Shown piece after piece: positions 1 to 11,522 of a stretch of 64,000 nucleotides of DNA. How positions within the stretch are numbered: the stretch's first letter is position 1; each line of letters begins with the position of its first letter. The stretch lies in assembly GCA_947568835.1 (NCBI GenBank), contig OX387608.1:10144001-10208000 (forward strand). The letters are read 5' to 3'. The notes under the pieces are model-generated. The model had not been told where the DNA came from. It made no database searches and was given only the letters and a program-made list of their open reading frames with translations. A program made the translations under genes and the position numbers. The stretch is from Protonemura montana. Its lineage: Eukaryota > Arthropoda > Insecta > Plecoptera > Nemouridae.

Positions 1-599
<599 letters not shown>

Positions 600-2180
600 T
601 TAGATAAAATTACCATTTTTGGCTCCTGTTTCCAAGGTTTATGCTTAAGATCCACATAGTTACTTGACAAGAAGCATGTAATTGCAGAAATTTGTCATAA
701 CATATGAAAGGCTGAGGGGTGTATGGAGGAATATTTCAAAATAAATGTGTGTTCCTATTCTGTTTCATCACCAAACTAACTCCTGTAGGCATGTATTTAT
801 TTTAAATGAAGGGTACATGCATGTTGCTTTGAACTATTCAACTAGAATAGTAAATTGAAATATTTAACTTTTTTTGTTCTGATACCTTGACCAGCTAGGG
901 TGCAAGTATTTAGGGTGGTATGGCATGAGAAAGTGAAGGGGAAGTATTAGCAATGGGCAGGCAAAGAAAAAGCTGTACATCGATGCTTCAAAGATGAAAG
1001 TTAAATTTGCTTACAAATTCTGAAACAGAGATAAGGTATCTTGGTCCAGTTGATTTGGTTCGTGTCCCATTTGTGTCTCATTTTTCCTGGTTCGCTTTCA
1101 TTCCAACCTTAATTAACAGATGGGATTTATTTTTTTAAATGTGCATTTTACAAGTGCTTCCTAGATAGCAGAAGCTCATTGTGTGCATGGACGTTACTTT
1201 CAATTTAATTCAACGCGTTTTTCAAGTGGCCATTAAAATTGCACTCTCCAAACTAATTGACTGCCACTGGTTTTCCTTCCCACTTACTTAGCGTAATTAA
1301 GATCATCTCCTTGGGTAGTAAGATTTCATGCAAATGTAGGTACTTCTCTCAACCCCACTTTTAGCTGCTAACCGGCATCATATAACTTGACAGTCGTAAA
1401 AGAGTGAATTGGATGGATTCACAGCCTATACTTTAGGCAACCACTTCACTAAACGCTATCTTTATAGTTGCGAATTTTACTACTACATATACAGAGCGGA
1501 GTTGCGCCAATATTTGATAGTTGATACCTTTTATTTATCCCAAAATATAGAACGGTGACAGCCAAAGTTTAGCACATTTTGCAGCTATAGAGTTGATTGG
1601 TTTACGATGTCATTCCACGTTTTTTTTTACGTCAGATTCTGTAGCAAATATCAATTCCATCGTCTAGAAGAAAGCCGGTGACAGTAAGTATTCCATCTTC
1701 AATGGCAGAATGTATATTTTTTATACACAAATTTATAAAGAAACCCACATGGACGGCATCATTTGAGCTAGTTAAATGTAGCTGGTTCCTCCATTGATCA
1801 GTTTTTACTTTCTGTTAAATTGAATTCAAGTGATTAGAGTTTATAAATCGAGGAAACATTAATAAGGTAACTTGCCGCGGTCGCTTAATGACTAAAAATA
1901 TAACGAAGGATTGAGCCCCGAATTATCCTGGCGGAGCGGCCCCGCAGTTGCATAATTTCCCTGTTCGCCGCAGACTAAGATAATACCACGGGCCGGTAAG
2001 GTGGACGCGGCGGTGAACGCTCATATCTGTGTTTCACGGTAAACACTGGGTGCCGCAAATACATTTGCCCATCGACCCTCAATGAAATACCGCAACTGAA
2101 AGAATGATTCGTGCTATGTGAGCACAAGTTCTGTATTTTTAACTGAACGTCAAAAAAATGCAGCTTTAAATTAAGTGTAC

Positions 2181-2520
2181 TCCGTTCAGAGCGACAAAAT
2201 ACTTTTCCGGCAGAGGTGCCACCGGTCGTTTTGAGGTGACATGCGGACCAACTGTCACTTAAAAAAACACTAAAAATCATCTCCAATAATGCCTGCCATT
2301 TTCATTTCGTTCTATAGCTTTTTTCGCCTCAAGTTCTTTTGTTTTTCGAGCTATTCTAAGATTTTTTTCTAGCAATCATAACAAAATTGAAAATTATTTT
2401 GCCAATATGTTTTTTAAATTCCGCCTCTAGAAACATAATTGATATTGTATTCATGAGTAGGTAACTTTCTGGGCGGCAGTCCTTAATTAAGCTGGAATCT
2501 TCTCTCGCCGGCTAGACCGT
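2181..2520 (+). mobile_element. Family C MITE-like element, copy 1
   Basis: This element of about 340 bp opens with TCCGTTCAG and a variant of the GTGAGAGAA end, then a conserved core (CAGAGGTGCCACCGGTCGTT and GACATGCGGACCAACTGTCA). It closes with the terminal block GCAGTCC...TCTTCTCTCGCCGGCTAGACC. The two ends are inverted relatives of each other, as expected for a non-autonomous DNA transposon. It has no coding capacity. Copies at 3218-3532, 35814-35930, 38326-38864 and 52081-52310 share the same core. Confidence 0.7.
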
Positions 2521-3217
2521 ATATAAAGCTTGGACTATACAAAATAATTAATTCAAGGCGTACCGAGTCCAAGACGCCCGCCACACTTGAAGATAGCTCG
2601 CGTACCATACACAAAGTATTACTACATTTAAGCTAATGCGTTTTTGCGTACAAATGGCCAGACACATATAGTTAGCAGCAATATCTTATGGGCAAGCAGC
2701 ATCTTATATACCGAGACATACCAGTTTTAGTGCAGTGCAGGGTCGTAAAATAGGGAATCGTTAAGAAAGTGTGCATGCGAACTGTGCGAAGACTCCAGAC
2801 GGTCGACTTTGCAAATGAAAACGATTAATGTAACGTTTAACGACTCCACAGGGAGGCGATAGCGCTTATAACTTTGTCTGTTTGTGTGCAATACAAAAGA
2901 GTTGCTAGATCGTAAGAAAATGTGTCTGAGCACCCTGCACGGCACTGACACGTTGGTTGATTGCGAGAAGTTCGAGGAGCTACTAAAATTGCTTTCAAAA
3001 TGATTTGATGCATGCATGGGTTGAAATTGGTTTGCAACTGTCTTGATTGTTTTTATCGTGGAATTTAAGTGCTTGTATATGTGTGTTTAGGTATATTTGG
3101 TGCTATTTTGGTGCTTCTTATGTGGAAAATTGGTTTACCGCGCTCGAAATACCGAAAGCACTTCTAATGTAAATTGGGGCTTGCGATTTTATTTCGCAAA
3201 ATATTGACATAGGTTCT

Positions 3218-3532
3218 GTCTAGTCCGTGAGAAAAGATACCAGCACGAGGACTGCCCCCCTCCTCCCCCCAGCATTGCTGCCAAGTAATGAATTAGATTT
3301 CAGATATTATTTTAGAAGGTGGGATTTCAAAATACTTTTTATATCTGCAAATTAATTCTCGATGTCTTTTTGATTGCTATACAATTTGAAAAAGCATTAA
3401 AGAAAATGAAAAAGGCGCAGATCCACGAAAATAATTAGCAGTGTGATTTTTTAATGACTGTTGGTCATGGCATGTCACCTCAAAACGACCAGTGGCGCTT
3501 CAGCCGGCAAAGTATGTTCTCTCACTGAACAG
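3218..3532 (-). mobile_element. Family C MITE-like element, copy 2 (inverted)
   Basis: This is the family-C element in the opposite orientation. It begins GTCTAGTCCGTGAGAAAAGA, has the C-rich terminal block (GGACTGCCCCCC), and ends with the core complement (ATGTCACCTCAAAACGACCA) followed by GTTCTCTCACTGAACAGG. The right end is almost a perfect inverted copy of the left over GTGAGAGAA, which gives the clearest view of the terminal inverted repeat. Confidence 0.72.
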
Positions 3533-4987
3533 GAGTACCTATAGGAAGTGTGCGGTCAGTTCATTTTTGGATTTCATTTCGTTAGATTATGCAGTTAACG
3601 TGTAAACTTATTCAAAGCTAAGATACCTTCTGGAATTCATTACTTACTTTTCCACGATTTTTAACTTACAAGATCGAATTAGCTAAACTAGTAAGCCAAT
3701 ACCACGAACGGAACCATGGATATTATTATGATGGTCAATTTGAAATAAGTTTGCTACAAACTTTACATGGCGGAGCCATAAAATACGTGCATGGTTGCAA
3801 ATATCTTCGAAACGCAAAACTGCAAGTGTTTATCAGCACATTTCTCTGATCTAAAATTGGGTTTACACCTACATAAATGACCAAAATTAGAGAAAGGCAA
3901 TGATGATTTCAATTCTCTGTTCCACGCAACACATATACATTTCATTGTTTACCAAGCTTCCGACAGTCCTTTCGAATATCATTCACGATAAGTTCTATCC
4001 AGGAACAGAAAACTGAAAAATATACGCAGCACACACACACACACTATACTACATCAGAAGTGGACATCATTTTTCTCTCCCAAGTTTTGTCCATTCTCCA
4101 ACATTCCCTCATCTGCAAAATGCTCGAATGCCCGCTAGTGCCGAATATATTACACACACACACACCCACACACACACACACACATCTCGCTAGCATCATA
4201 TAGGATAAACCAGTGGAGCATAGGGAATTTTGCCGCAGCTTCCACCCTGCACCCCCATTCTACCCCTACCACCGATCTCATGCCATGGCATTGTATGTAT
4301 GCATATCATATGTTTGGCCACTGGTTTTCAACTATATATGCCAGGCATTAGTAGTCATTTTCTCAACGTATAACAGTCCATCATCTTCCATTTTCATGTA
4401 TGTAAGTCTAAGGAGAATGAACGTGGAAACCTTCGTATGAGAAGAAATTCTCTGTACTTCAAGCATGATTTTTACATTACCTTTTTCCCAATTAAAGCAT
4501 GCATTCAAATGATGTATGGTCTTGGTTTCATTATGCATGGGCATGGTTTCTTGGATTTGTAACCTATTTTCCAGACAAATAATGCCGAGGTTGCTATGTT
4601 ATCCATGCCACGAGCTTACTGGACACATATGTAACAGAATGGGTATAATACCATCCCTTATTTTTAACATATCATCGGTATGGATATATCTGCCCTCAAG
4701 AATGTCGGCGCCATCGCCAGTCATCATTGAAAATACAATCGTTTAAAGGGAAATGGGAAATAAAGGGATTGCCATTAAAAAAATGCTGGCGGTCTTCGGA
4801 GAGACCCAGAGCTTTTGCAGAAGGATGAAGAAAACTCTCTGGGTTAAAGAATGAGTTGCTTACAGCACAGTTCAAAAATAAACTCTGAAACGGTTTACTG
4901 CATAAGATTTTAAAAGATGAAGATTTTCCAACAAGTATGTCCCTTGCATATCTTAATGTTATCTTTTAACAATATTTTGTTACAGCT
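3533..4987. repeat. Intron stretch with AC microsatellites
   Basis: This is non-coding sequence holding a (AC)7 tract at 4031-4044 and an interrupted (AC)n tract at 4152-4184. Several short open frames span 4200-4750, but they lack family-like features and read as chance. Nothing else was recognised. Confidence 0.6.
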
Positions 4988-5365
4988 TGATTGATTAGTG
5001 GGGTTTAACGGCGCACAGTTTGAAAAAGTGGCTTGTAGTACTGGTCTAATGGCGTTGGTGAATGAGCGTTTACTGATGAGGATGATGATAGACCTAACCT
5101 AGAAGGGAGGAGGGAAACCCCGAAGCCGGCAAATTAAAGCCTACTCCCGTCAAAGACCACCAAGGTCATTTTTGAAGGACGGTGCTACTAGAACAACAGG
5201 ATTCCTCCACAAATCCATGCTGTCGAAAGGTTGATAAGCAAAGAGAATGAGGTTGCTGTACCAACTTTCATCCCTACAACCTCTCTCCCGAACAGAACTG
5301 TTCATTTGAATGATGGCCACCCAGCTAATACTAGACCCAGCGCCATTAAAATATTTGAGAATGAA
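4988..5365 (-). mobile_element. 5S-rRNA-headed SINE, copy near 5.0 kb
   Basis: This is a minus-strand copy. On the plus strand it begins with the complement of the (ATCA)n tail (TTGATTGATTAGTGGGGTTT), then the conserved TTTAACGGCGCAC block. Next come the body, including GGACGGTGCTACTAGAACAA, TCCATGCTGTCGAAAGGTTG and CAACCTCTCTCCCGAACAGA, and a decayed 5S-like head (GCCACCCAGCTAATACTAGACCC). The 5S region is more degraded than in the 43 kb copy, so this is an old copy. SINEs are non-coding; open frames crossing it are fortuitous. Confidence 0.8.
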
Positions 5366-5574
5366 ATTATCGCCAAAATCAAAAGATACTGTAAGAAATG
5401 ACAATAGCAGTTTTCTTTTTAAAATTTTGTACCGCGACACTTCGCCCCTGGCTTTTGGTGTTGATACTGACGGGCAACCTGAAAGCACTGACATAAATTT
5501 CTCCTAGTTTTTGCGAACGCCCTTTTTCTAAATACGATAGCAACAACTTGCCTTTGTTACAATTTTGGCCCTGT

Positions 5575-5759
5575 CTCCCCAACATATACCGATCGTTTGA
5601 GTTGAAGTATGTAGTTTTTTTTTTTAAAGGACAGCCATAAGCGCCATCGGGTGGCCACAACCGTTACCACGTGTTGCCGGCTCGTTAGCTCGGCAGAAAG
5701 TTGAACATTAGCGCTGTGACTGACTGTCATATAAACCCACAGCTCAACCATAGAGTCAA
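5575..5759 (+). mobile_element. Family B MITE-like element, copy 1, abutting a splice donor
   Basis: This partial family-B element has the block GCGCCATCGGGTGGCCAC, then CACGTGTTGCCGGCTCGT and GCAGAAAGTTGAACATTAGC, and ends CATAGAGTCAA. The same succession is found at 6412, 39735 and 60930 (same strand) and at 32165, 33310 and 51110 (inverted). Its terminal bases stop about five bases from the end of METTL9 exon 5974-5765, so the element occupies the first intron bases after the donor consensus. Confidence 0.72.
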
Positions 5760-5764
5760 CTCAC

Positions 5765-5974
5765 TGATATCCACGCTTGGCTAGAATCCACCTCATCGGA
5801 CCGGATATCTCTGTGGCGTAGACGGCGTCGAATAGCGACGCCATCACCTCCGTGGTCTTTCCGTCGCCGGCGCCGATGTCGAGCAGGGCGTCGCGACGCC
5901 AGTCGTCGGGTATGCCGAGTAGCTGGCGGAATTGCGACAAGGAGAAGACGAACATCGAGCCGCGGCCGAGGAGC
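5765..5974 (-). CDS. METTL9: METTL9 internal exon carrying SAM-binding motif I
   Basis: This exon encodes the start of the class I methyltransferase fold. It is 210 nt: one base completing Gly, 69 codons, and two bases of a Gln codon. The acceptor is CTTCCTGCAG before GCTCC; the donor is TATCA followed by GTGAGT. The peptide begins LLGRGSMFVFS, continues FRQLLGIPDDWRRDALLDIGAG, and has the glycine-rich loop D-I-G-A-G-D-G, the classic S-adenosylmethionine-binding motif I. It is followed by YATEISGPM, where the Glu after beta-2 would contact the ribose hydroxyls (family knowledge), and ends near LAKRGYQ. These match METTL9 features in order and spacing. The intron after this exon starts against a family-B repeat terminus about five bases from the junction. 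The intron separating it from the previous exon is about 52.5 kb. No frameshift or stop is present. Confidence 0.95.
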
Positions 5975-6221
5975 CTGCAGGAAGACGAAAAAATACCGGA
6001 ATTAGGAACAAAGATTGTGATGTCATCGAATTATTTGTTTGTTATTTGTTAGTTGTTCAATTAAAGGTAACGGATATCTCTTATAGCCATGGCGACTCAG
6101 GTTCTGTCTTGCCATGCAGAGAAATTGGAGAAATATCGAATGTTCAACTCAAAAGGGGCCAGAATAGAGCCATTTCTCTATTTCAACCAACATTCTCCAA
6201 TTCCGTAATCAATTCAGTATT

Positions 6222-6411
6222 TAGACTGTGAGAGAAGATACCAACCCAAAGATCTGTCCCCCAGCATTGCTATACAGTCTAGCTCGTGAGAGAAGATACC
6301 AACAGAAGGAATGCCCCCCTGCACTGCTACCAACTCATGAATGAAATTTCAGTTTTGATTTCAGCGGTGGGATTTCAAAATATTTTATATCTACAAAATA
6401 ATTCTCACGAT
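6222..6411 (-). mobile_element. Family C terminal fragment, duplicated
   Basis: Two consecutive copies of the family-C terminal block occur here, reading GTGAGAGAAGATACCAACCC then GCTCGTGAGAGAAGATACCA, each followed by a C-rich GCCCCCC/GTCCCCC segment and a GCATTGC/GCACTGC motif. An internal family-C portion follows (GGTGGGATTTCAAAATATTT, shared with copy 2). The core with the other terminus is missing; instead a family-B element follows directly. Confidence 0.65.
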
Positions 6412-6583
6412 TGGTGTCGATATTTTGAGTCGCAATTATTAAACGGCAAAGGTTTGCTAACAAGAATGGATGCAAGCGCCATCGGGTGGTACCTACTGTA
6501 ACCACATGTTGCCTGCTAGTTTGCTCAGCAGAAATTTTAACACTAACGCTGACTCTCTTATGACACCTATAGACTCAATAACA
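6412..6583 (+). mobile_element. Family B MITE-like element, copy 2
   Basis: This is a 5'-truncated family-B copy: GATATTTTGAGTCG, then GCAAGCGCCATCGGGTGGTA, CACATGTTGCCTGC, TTGCTCAGCAGAAATTTTAA and the terminus CACCTATAGACTCAATA. It directly continues a family-C fragment, forming a C/B composite. Confidence 0.68.
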
Positions 6584-9500
6584 TCAGTACACCTGAATTC
6601 CTTGTTTCCCTGCTGAGGTTAACCTCTCGAAATACCTTTCGCACAGCCATTTAGACTAGAATGTATGTTTGAACGGCTACTAAATCAGAAAAAAAATTTG
6701 CCAAGCTTAAAACCTCGCGGCTGCGCCAAAAGGGCATTGCCCTATAAAAACATAGCGCGTAGGAGGGTCATTTAGAAAACTTTCTAGGGCCTCATTACTT
6801 GCTAGAGACGAGGAACTAAAAAAATTGTTACACATTAAAAAAACATGCGTGTGTCTCGCGATAACTGTAATGGAATTCACACCATAGATTATTCGAAATC
6901 AATAAAATCTAAAATAAGTCACGAATTCACGCCCAAGGTTAGATACAAGGATACAATTAAACGTAATTAAACGTGTATAATCAAGTAGGAAATAATATAG
7001 TAATTAATTATATAAGTAATGATAATAAGGCAGTCGTGACATCGCCACATAACTGAGGATATATAATTAAATATAGATTGATGATAAGAAATTGTAAAAA
7101 TTGTCTACAAGTTATAGCAACTATATAAGAATAACATCTTTGAGAGAAAATTATTTTCTATTCGGGAAATTCGGCATGACGGTAATCTTTAGAAGCCATA
7201 ATTAGCATTTCTTTACAGCGAGAAACCAATTAACGAAAGTATATAGCTTAAGGTGGTTGCCAGCACGTTTACGATCAGCACCTTAGGGGCCCTATACTTC
7301 ATCAAGAGTTGACCCAACCAATCGTTCAACTCTTCGAATAATTAACCAATCAATTATGGGTTATTTCTGAGAGCTAATCAATTCAATTACACAAGAAACT
7401 CCTGACGGACGGTAAGACGTGTATGTTTTATGGCTTCATTATTTTGTGCATAATTAAAAACTCTAGTTTCTTTGTCCGCGGTGATTTTTCATGATCGTAC
7501 GTGGTATGCGCAACCGAAATCATGTTTGAACATTTTTTTCTTTTGACATTTTGTTGATTGTTGTAAAAAAAAAACTTAAGTAAGTTGAAAATAACGCAAT
7601 AACAAATACATACCTTGATCTTTCGTTAACAATTTTTTTTTCTAGTTGGTCTCTAGCGGAATCTAAATACGATTATATAAAATCGAGAAAAAAATACTAT
7701 AACTGAAACCACTTTACCTGACCTGTACATGTACTGTGATCTCGTACCTGTAGAGCTAACTTATATTCTCTTTACAGACTCTTCCAAGAGGTGCAAGAGG
7801 TGCAAAATAACACACACATAGCAAAAATATGTCAAGCAGACTTTTGAATAAAAGTGAAATCAAAATTTGTTAAAAACTTCCATAAGCAAATCGACTAACA
7901 TCTTGTCTTACTTTAGTTAAGACTTAATCGGACCACAGAGACAGTTATCAAAAAAAAATGCGTCGTTAAACACTAAAAACCAATTATAATTTGGATAACG
8001 ATAAAAAATATGTGTCTATGTTACATTTCTTATTTCGTTAAAAAATGGCTCGTGACATTTCGAATTATTTAAGAATATCCCTATTTCAAAACGCACACCA
8101 AAACGAACAGTTCAGAAATCAACCTATCACAACTGTGTTCTCCCATCTATTAGGTAGGTACTTGATGGAATAAAAGAACGCCATTGATTTATATGCAATC
8201 ATCGTTTGAACTTTCTACACTCTCGAGTTCGCCGAGCTCGCGGTCCCATCGGGTGGCCACGAGGGAGTCAGTCGACTCGCTTTTTTCAAACGTGACTTTC
8301 CCGCGATTTAAAAGTCATTGAATGCCATTCAACGGCAGAGCAATTAATTTACCTGCTACTGGGTTCCCTTTTATGTATAAACATGTGGAATATAAGTGGC
8401 GTGAGGACGTGCACGTTCTACGCCCCCTCCCCCCACCCCCCCTAAACCTACTCTTCAAACACTCCTAACCAGGGGTAGGAAAATGTCATGGGTCAGGGTC
8501 CAATATCAGGTACCAATTATGATATAAGAAAAAGGAATAAGTAGTAAGTAAGTAGTAAGTATGATATTAGTAAACCTAATATTACTTCTATCTCCAATTG
8601 CCCCCTTTACATAAACTGTGTTTTTTTTTTAATATATAATGCAAATGAGAGTATATTTCCAAGCTAAATCGTCCCTATATAAAGCCACAGTTACACATTT
8701 AAGTCATAATGATTATAATTATTGCTTGATTGGTCAGTAAATAGATGTGTTATAATTAACGGGTAGAAATCTTATATTTGAGGCATACGGCTTTACAAAA
8801 TCATCCTTGAAATCAAGGGTCTTCTTCTTTATATCACTTAGCCAAAACCAACTTTTTCCATGCTTTTTGTCCACTAAACTTTATTTCTCTTCTCTTCCAT
8901 TCCAATAACTCCACATCTGCTTTTCCTTTTCCTATCCGTATTTCTCTTGGTCTTCCTATTCCTCTACTTAAGTATTCTCAATTTAAAATCTGTCTTGACA
9001 ATCTTTCTTCACCCAGTTTCATTTGCTATTTTAATATTTTTACATAGAAAAAAAAACTTAAGCGGACCCATAACTCCCTAAATACGAACACAATCATCAA
9101 CGAACAATACATTACGTTCTTACGCCACTGTCGATCGTCAATTCGTTTCTTGTTTTTTGTCCGCCTATCCCTATCCCTTCATTGTCTTCGGCGGCGTGCC
9201 GACGAGGGTAGCACAAAACACACACACTGGCACCACTAAAGGCAACGACAAACACAAGAAATAGTTAATTACCGACACTGCGCAGCGCAGCGGATCGCAG
9301 CCAGTAGCCGGCCTGTCAAACTGTCTGCGCAGCCGATACAGCAAACGCAGCAAACTACCACCAACACAATAGCCAACGTCTTAAATGCTATGCATTTAAA
9401 TTTTTAAACCTTAACTGTCGAACGGAAAGAAAATAAAAGAAACGAGACGATGAAGAAGCGCGCGGGACTAAAACTGTGTAACTAAAAATGCAAATTGGAT

Positions 9501-10325
9501 TTTATTATTCTTTTGAGGATTTTTTTTTCTTGGCCTGTGTTCTGCTAAACAATTGTCCCAATCAAACGGAGCCTGTACAGGTGGCGGGGTATGGGTATAA
9601 TAAAATTGCGGCGAAATTCGCGAGACGTTTGGAGGCGACTTGCGACTTCCAATTTTATATGGCGACTAGAGCCACTCGGTGGCGAGTTTTATGCTAATTT
9701 ACCCTGTGTGTGTGTGCATGTGTGTGTGTGTGTTTTGGTGAGATCGGTGAATTAGTGTGGTGCGCTTTGCAGCCGGTGGGCTTCGAGGAGATTCTAAGTG
9801 GTCTGATTTTTCAGATAGCGCTTGGATGGACCGGAATTAAGGTGGCACAGGTGTGCGGCGTTCGGGTTTTGTCTTTTGTTTGCACTGCCAATAGGGATGA
9901 CCGGGATGGAATAAATTGTATGTGAAAAATAAATCAGTGAAGCGAGCTTTGATGATCATAGATTTGATGATCAATGTGTGAGGGAAGCAAAAGGAAATGC
10001 AAGCATGTGAATCGGGTACACACATTTTTTGCCGAATTTTCGCACGGGAGTTTCATCATTGGTATTATGAAAGGTACGTTTACCTGTAAACTATAAGAGT
10101 ATCTTGGAAGTCAGCCTGCTGCACAGGATAACTTTATGCTATCAGAGCAAAAAAAAAATAGTTAAACTATTTCTCGTCTCGAAAACTATTTTCTTGCACC
10201 TACGTTGAAGATTTTGTACAAAACGCTAGGGAATCATGTGTTATGTTAAATGGGTCATAACAACATAGGTTTTGTTGGGAGATCGTAGCGAGCAAAGACT
10301 CGATTTGACTAAGCGGGTAACAAAG
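6584..10325. other. Intron stretch without recognised genes
   Basis: This is AT-rich sequence with poly-A/T tracts, C-rich patches near 8425-8445, short AGTA-rich repetition near 8535-8565 and a TG/CA microsatellite at 9705-9734. A slightly CpG-richer patch lies at 9170-9400. No supported exon or dispersed-repeat copy was recognised. Confidence 0.55.
9705..9734. repeat. (GT)n microsatellite
   Basis: Alternating GT of about 30 bp is interrupted once by CA. The open frame across it is a simple-repeat artefact. Confidence 0.85.
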
Positions 10326-10357
10326 TCAGCCGTTTGGTCTACCGACCAAACGGCTGA
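10326..10357. repeat. Perfect 14-bp-stem hairpin
   Basis: The arms TCAGCCGTTTGGTC and GACCAAACGGCTGA are exact inverse complements separated by only TACC. A stem of this length with a four-base loop would be very stable in RNA or cruciform DNA. There is no T-run after it and no coding context, so its function is unknown. Confidence 0.85.
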
Positions 10358-10719
10358 ACCAATTTTTACAAAAATTTGCAGGATACATTTGAAATCTCAG
10401 GTCTGTTTCACCTTTTTTTTTAATTAATCAGCTTGATGGTTTCGAGTTAAATTAAGATCGACAAACATTGTAATCAAAATTTACTAACAAAAATTCAGAC
10501 ACAAATTATTAGGTTGAAATTGAAAAATTCCGTGACAAAATTGGTAAGAATACGGATTTAAAATATAATTTGTTCACCAAAAGTCAGAAAGGAGCATGAG
10601 GGGCTACCCATTTCAAAGAAAAACAAATTAATAATTAGGATAGAAGAAAATACACTTAACTGCAGCACAGCTCAAATTGCATTCACAAAGCGCTAGTTTT
10701 TAAAACCCATTTAACACAC

Positions 10720-11035
10720 TTAAAAGCGTAATCGTATACCAAAGATCAAAACTGCTAACTCAAAATCGTCGGAACCCCACGAAATGTCCCTAATAACGTG
10801 TGTCGCAACTTCAAATAAGAAGACCGACGTGACTGCTATTCCCAAATCCACGCAAAGTCCAATCGCAACAAGGAGAGCGACAACGATGTGTCTTCTAGGC
10901 CTGACACTTGCCGCTTTGTTCCTGTTAGCGATACACTGCGCGTCCCCCCATGGTCGACAATCCAAGCTATCGACACACCAGATCCAATCGGCCAGCCAAC
11001 AAATGAATGACAGTCCTGTCGACCAAACGATTTAG
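10720..11035. other. GC-richer block open in several frames on both strands
   Basis: A minus-strand frame (10965-10720) is open for about 81 codons and contains a hydrophobic segment (HIVVALLVAIGLCVDLGIAV). A plus-strand frame (10784-11035) is open for 83 codons with its own hydrophobic stretch (MCLLGLTLAALFLLAIHC). At most one could be coding. No family was recognised. The minus-strand frame has no ATG at its nominal start. It may be a cryptic exon or decayed coding sequence, or simply a locally GC-rich block with few stops. Confidence 0.2.
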
Positions 11036-11410
11036 CAGGAGACCGCGTACGCACGGGAGCCGTGGGTGCTAGTTGTTTCAGATTGGATGGTGAGATGTTT
11101 GGGTAACAGACCAAGTAGTTGTTTTGTGACACGAGATGAAAGGAAATTGGCCGGTGTTGGAATGAAAAGATGGTGTTTTGTGATCAATTAATGGCAATTA
11201 ATTAAAATATTAGTATAATTTTTAGCGCGTTTTTTACAATCAAGGTGTCATTATGATCATGAATTTCCCTTCTCGATGCTAAACTCACAGTTCAATGAGT
11301 TATTTTCTCAACAGATTGGACTCACAAGTTATGGTCACCAATATTCACAAACGCCAGTATATGAAAGGCTTACATTAAGTCATTATATTGTTTTCAGAGC
11401 CGTGGTATGA

Positions 11411-11522
11411 TGATTTGACGTGTTTTACGGTTAAATTCTTATCAGAATTATCAGATTTTTCAGATTTATCAGATTTTAGGCCCTTTTTAAGATCGCAAAC
11501 CTCCACAAAACACGTCAAATCA
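11411..11522. repeat. 16-bp inverted repeat with an 80-bp loop
   Basis: TGATTTGACGTGTTTT at 11411-11426 is exactly inverted as AAAACACGTCAAATCA at 11507-11522. The loop contains tandem ATCAGATTT-like units near 11441-11477. This could be the remnant of a small inverted-repeat transposon or a long-loop stem; no target duplication was evident. Confidence 0.8.

Noticed and set aside
5844..6231. Open frames on both strands around METTL9 exon 5974-5765
   Set aside because: They are shadows of the GC-rich exon in other frames.
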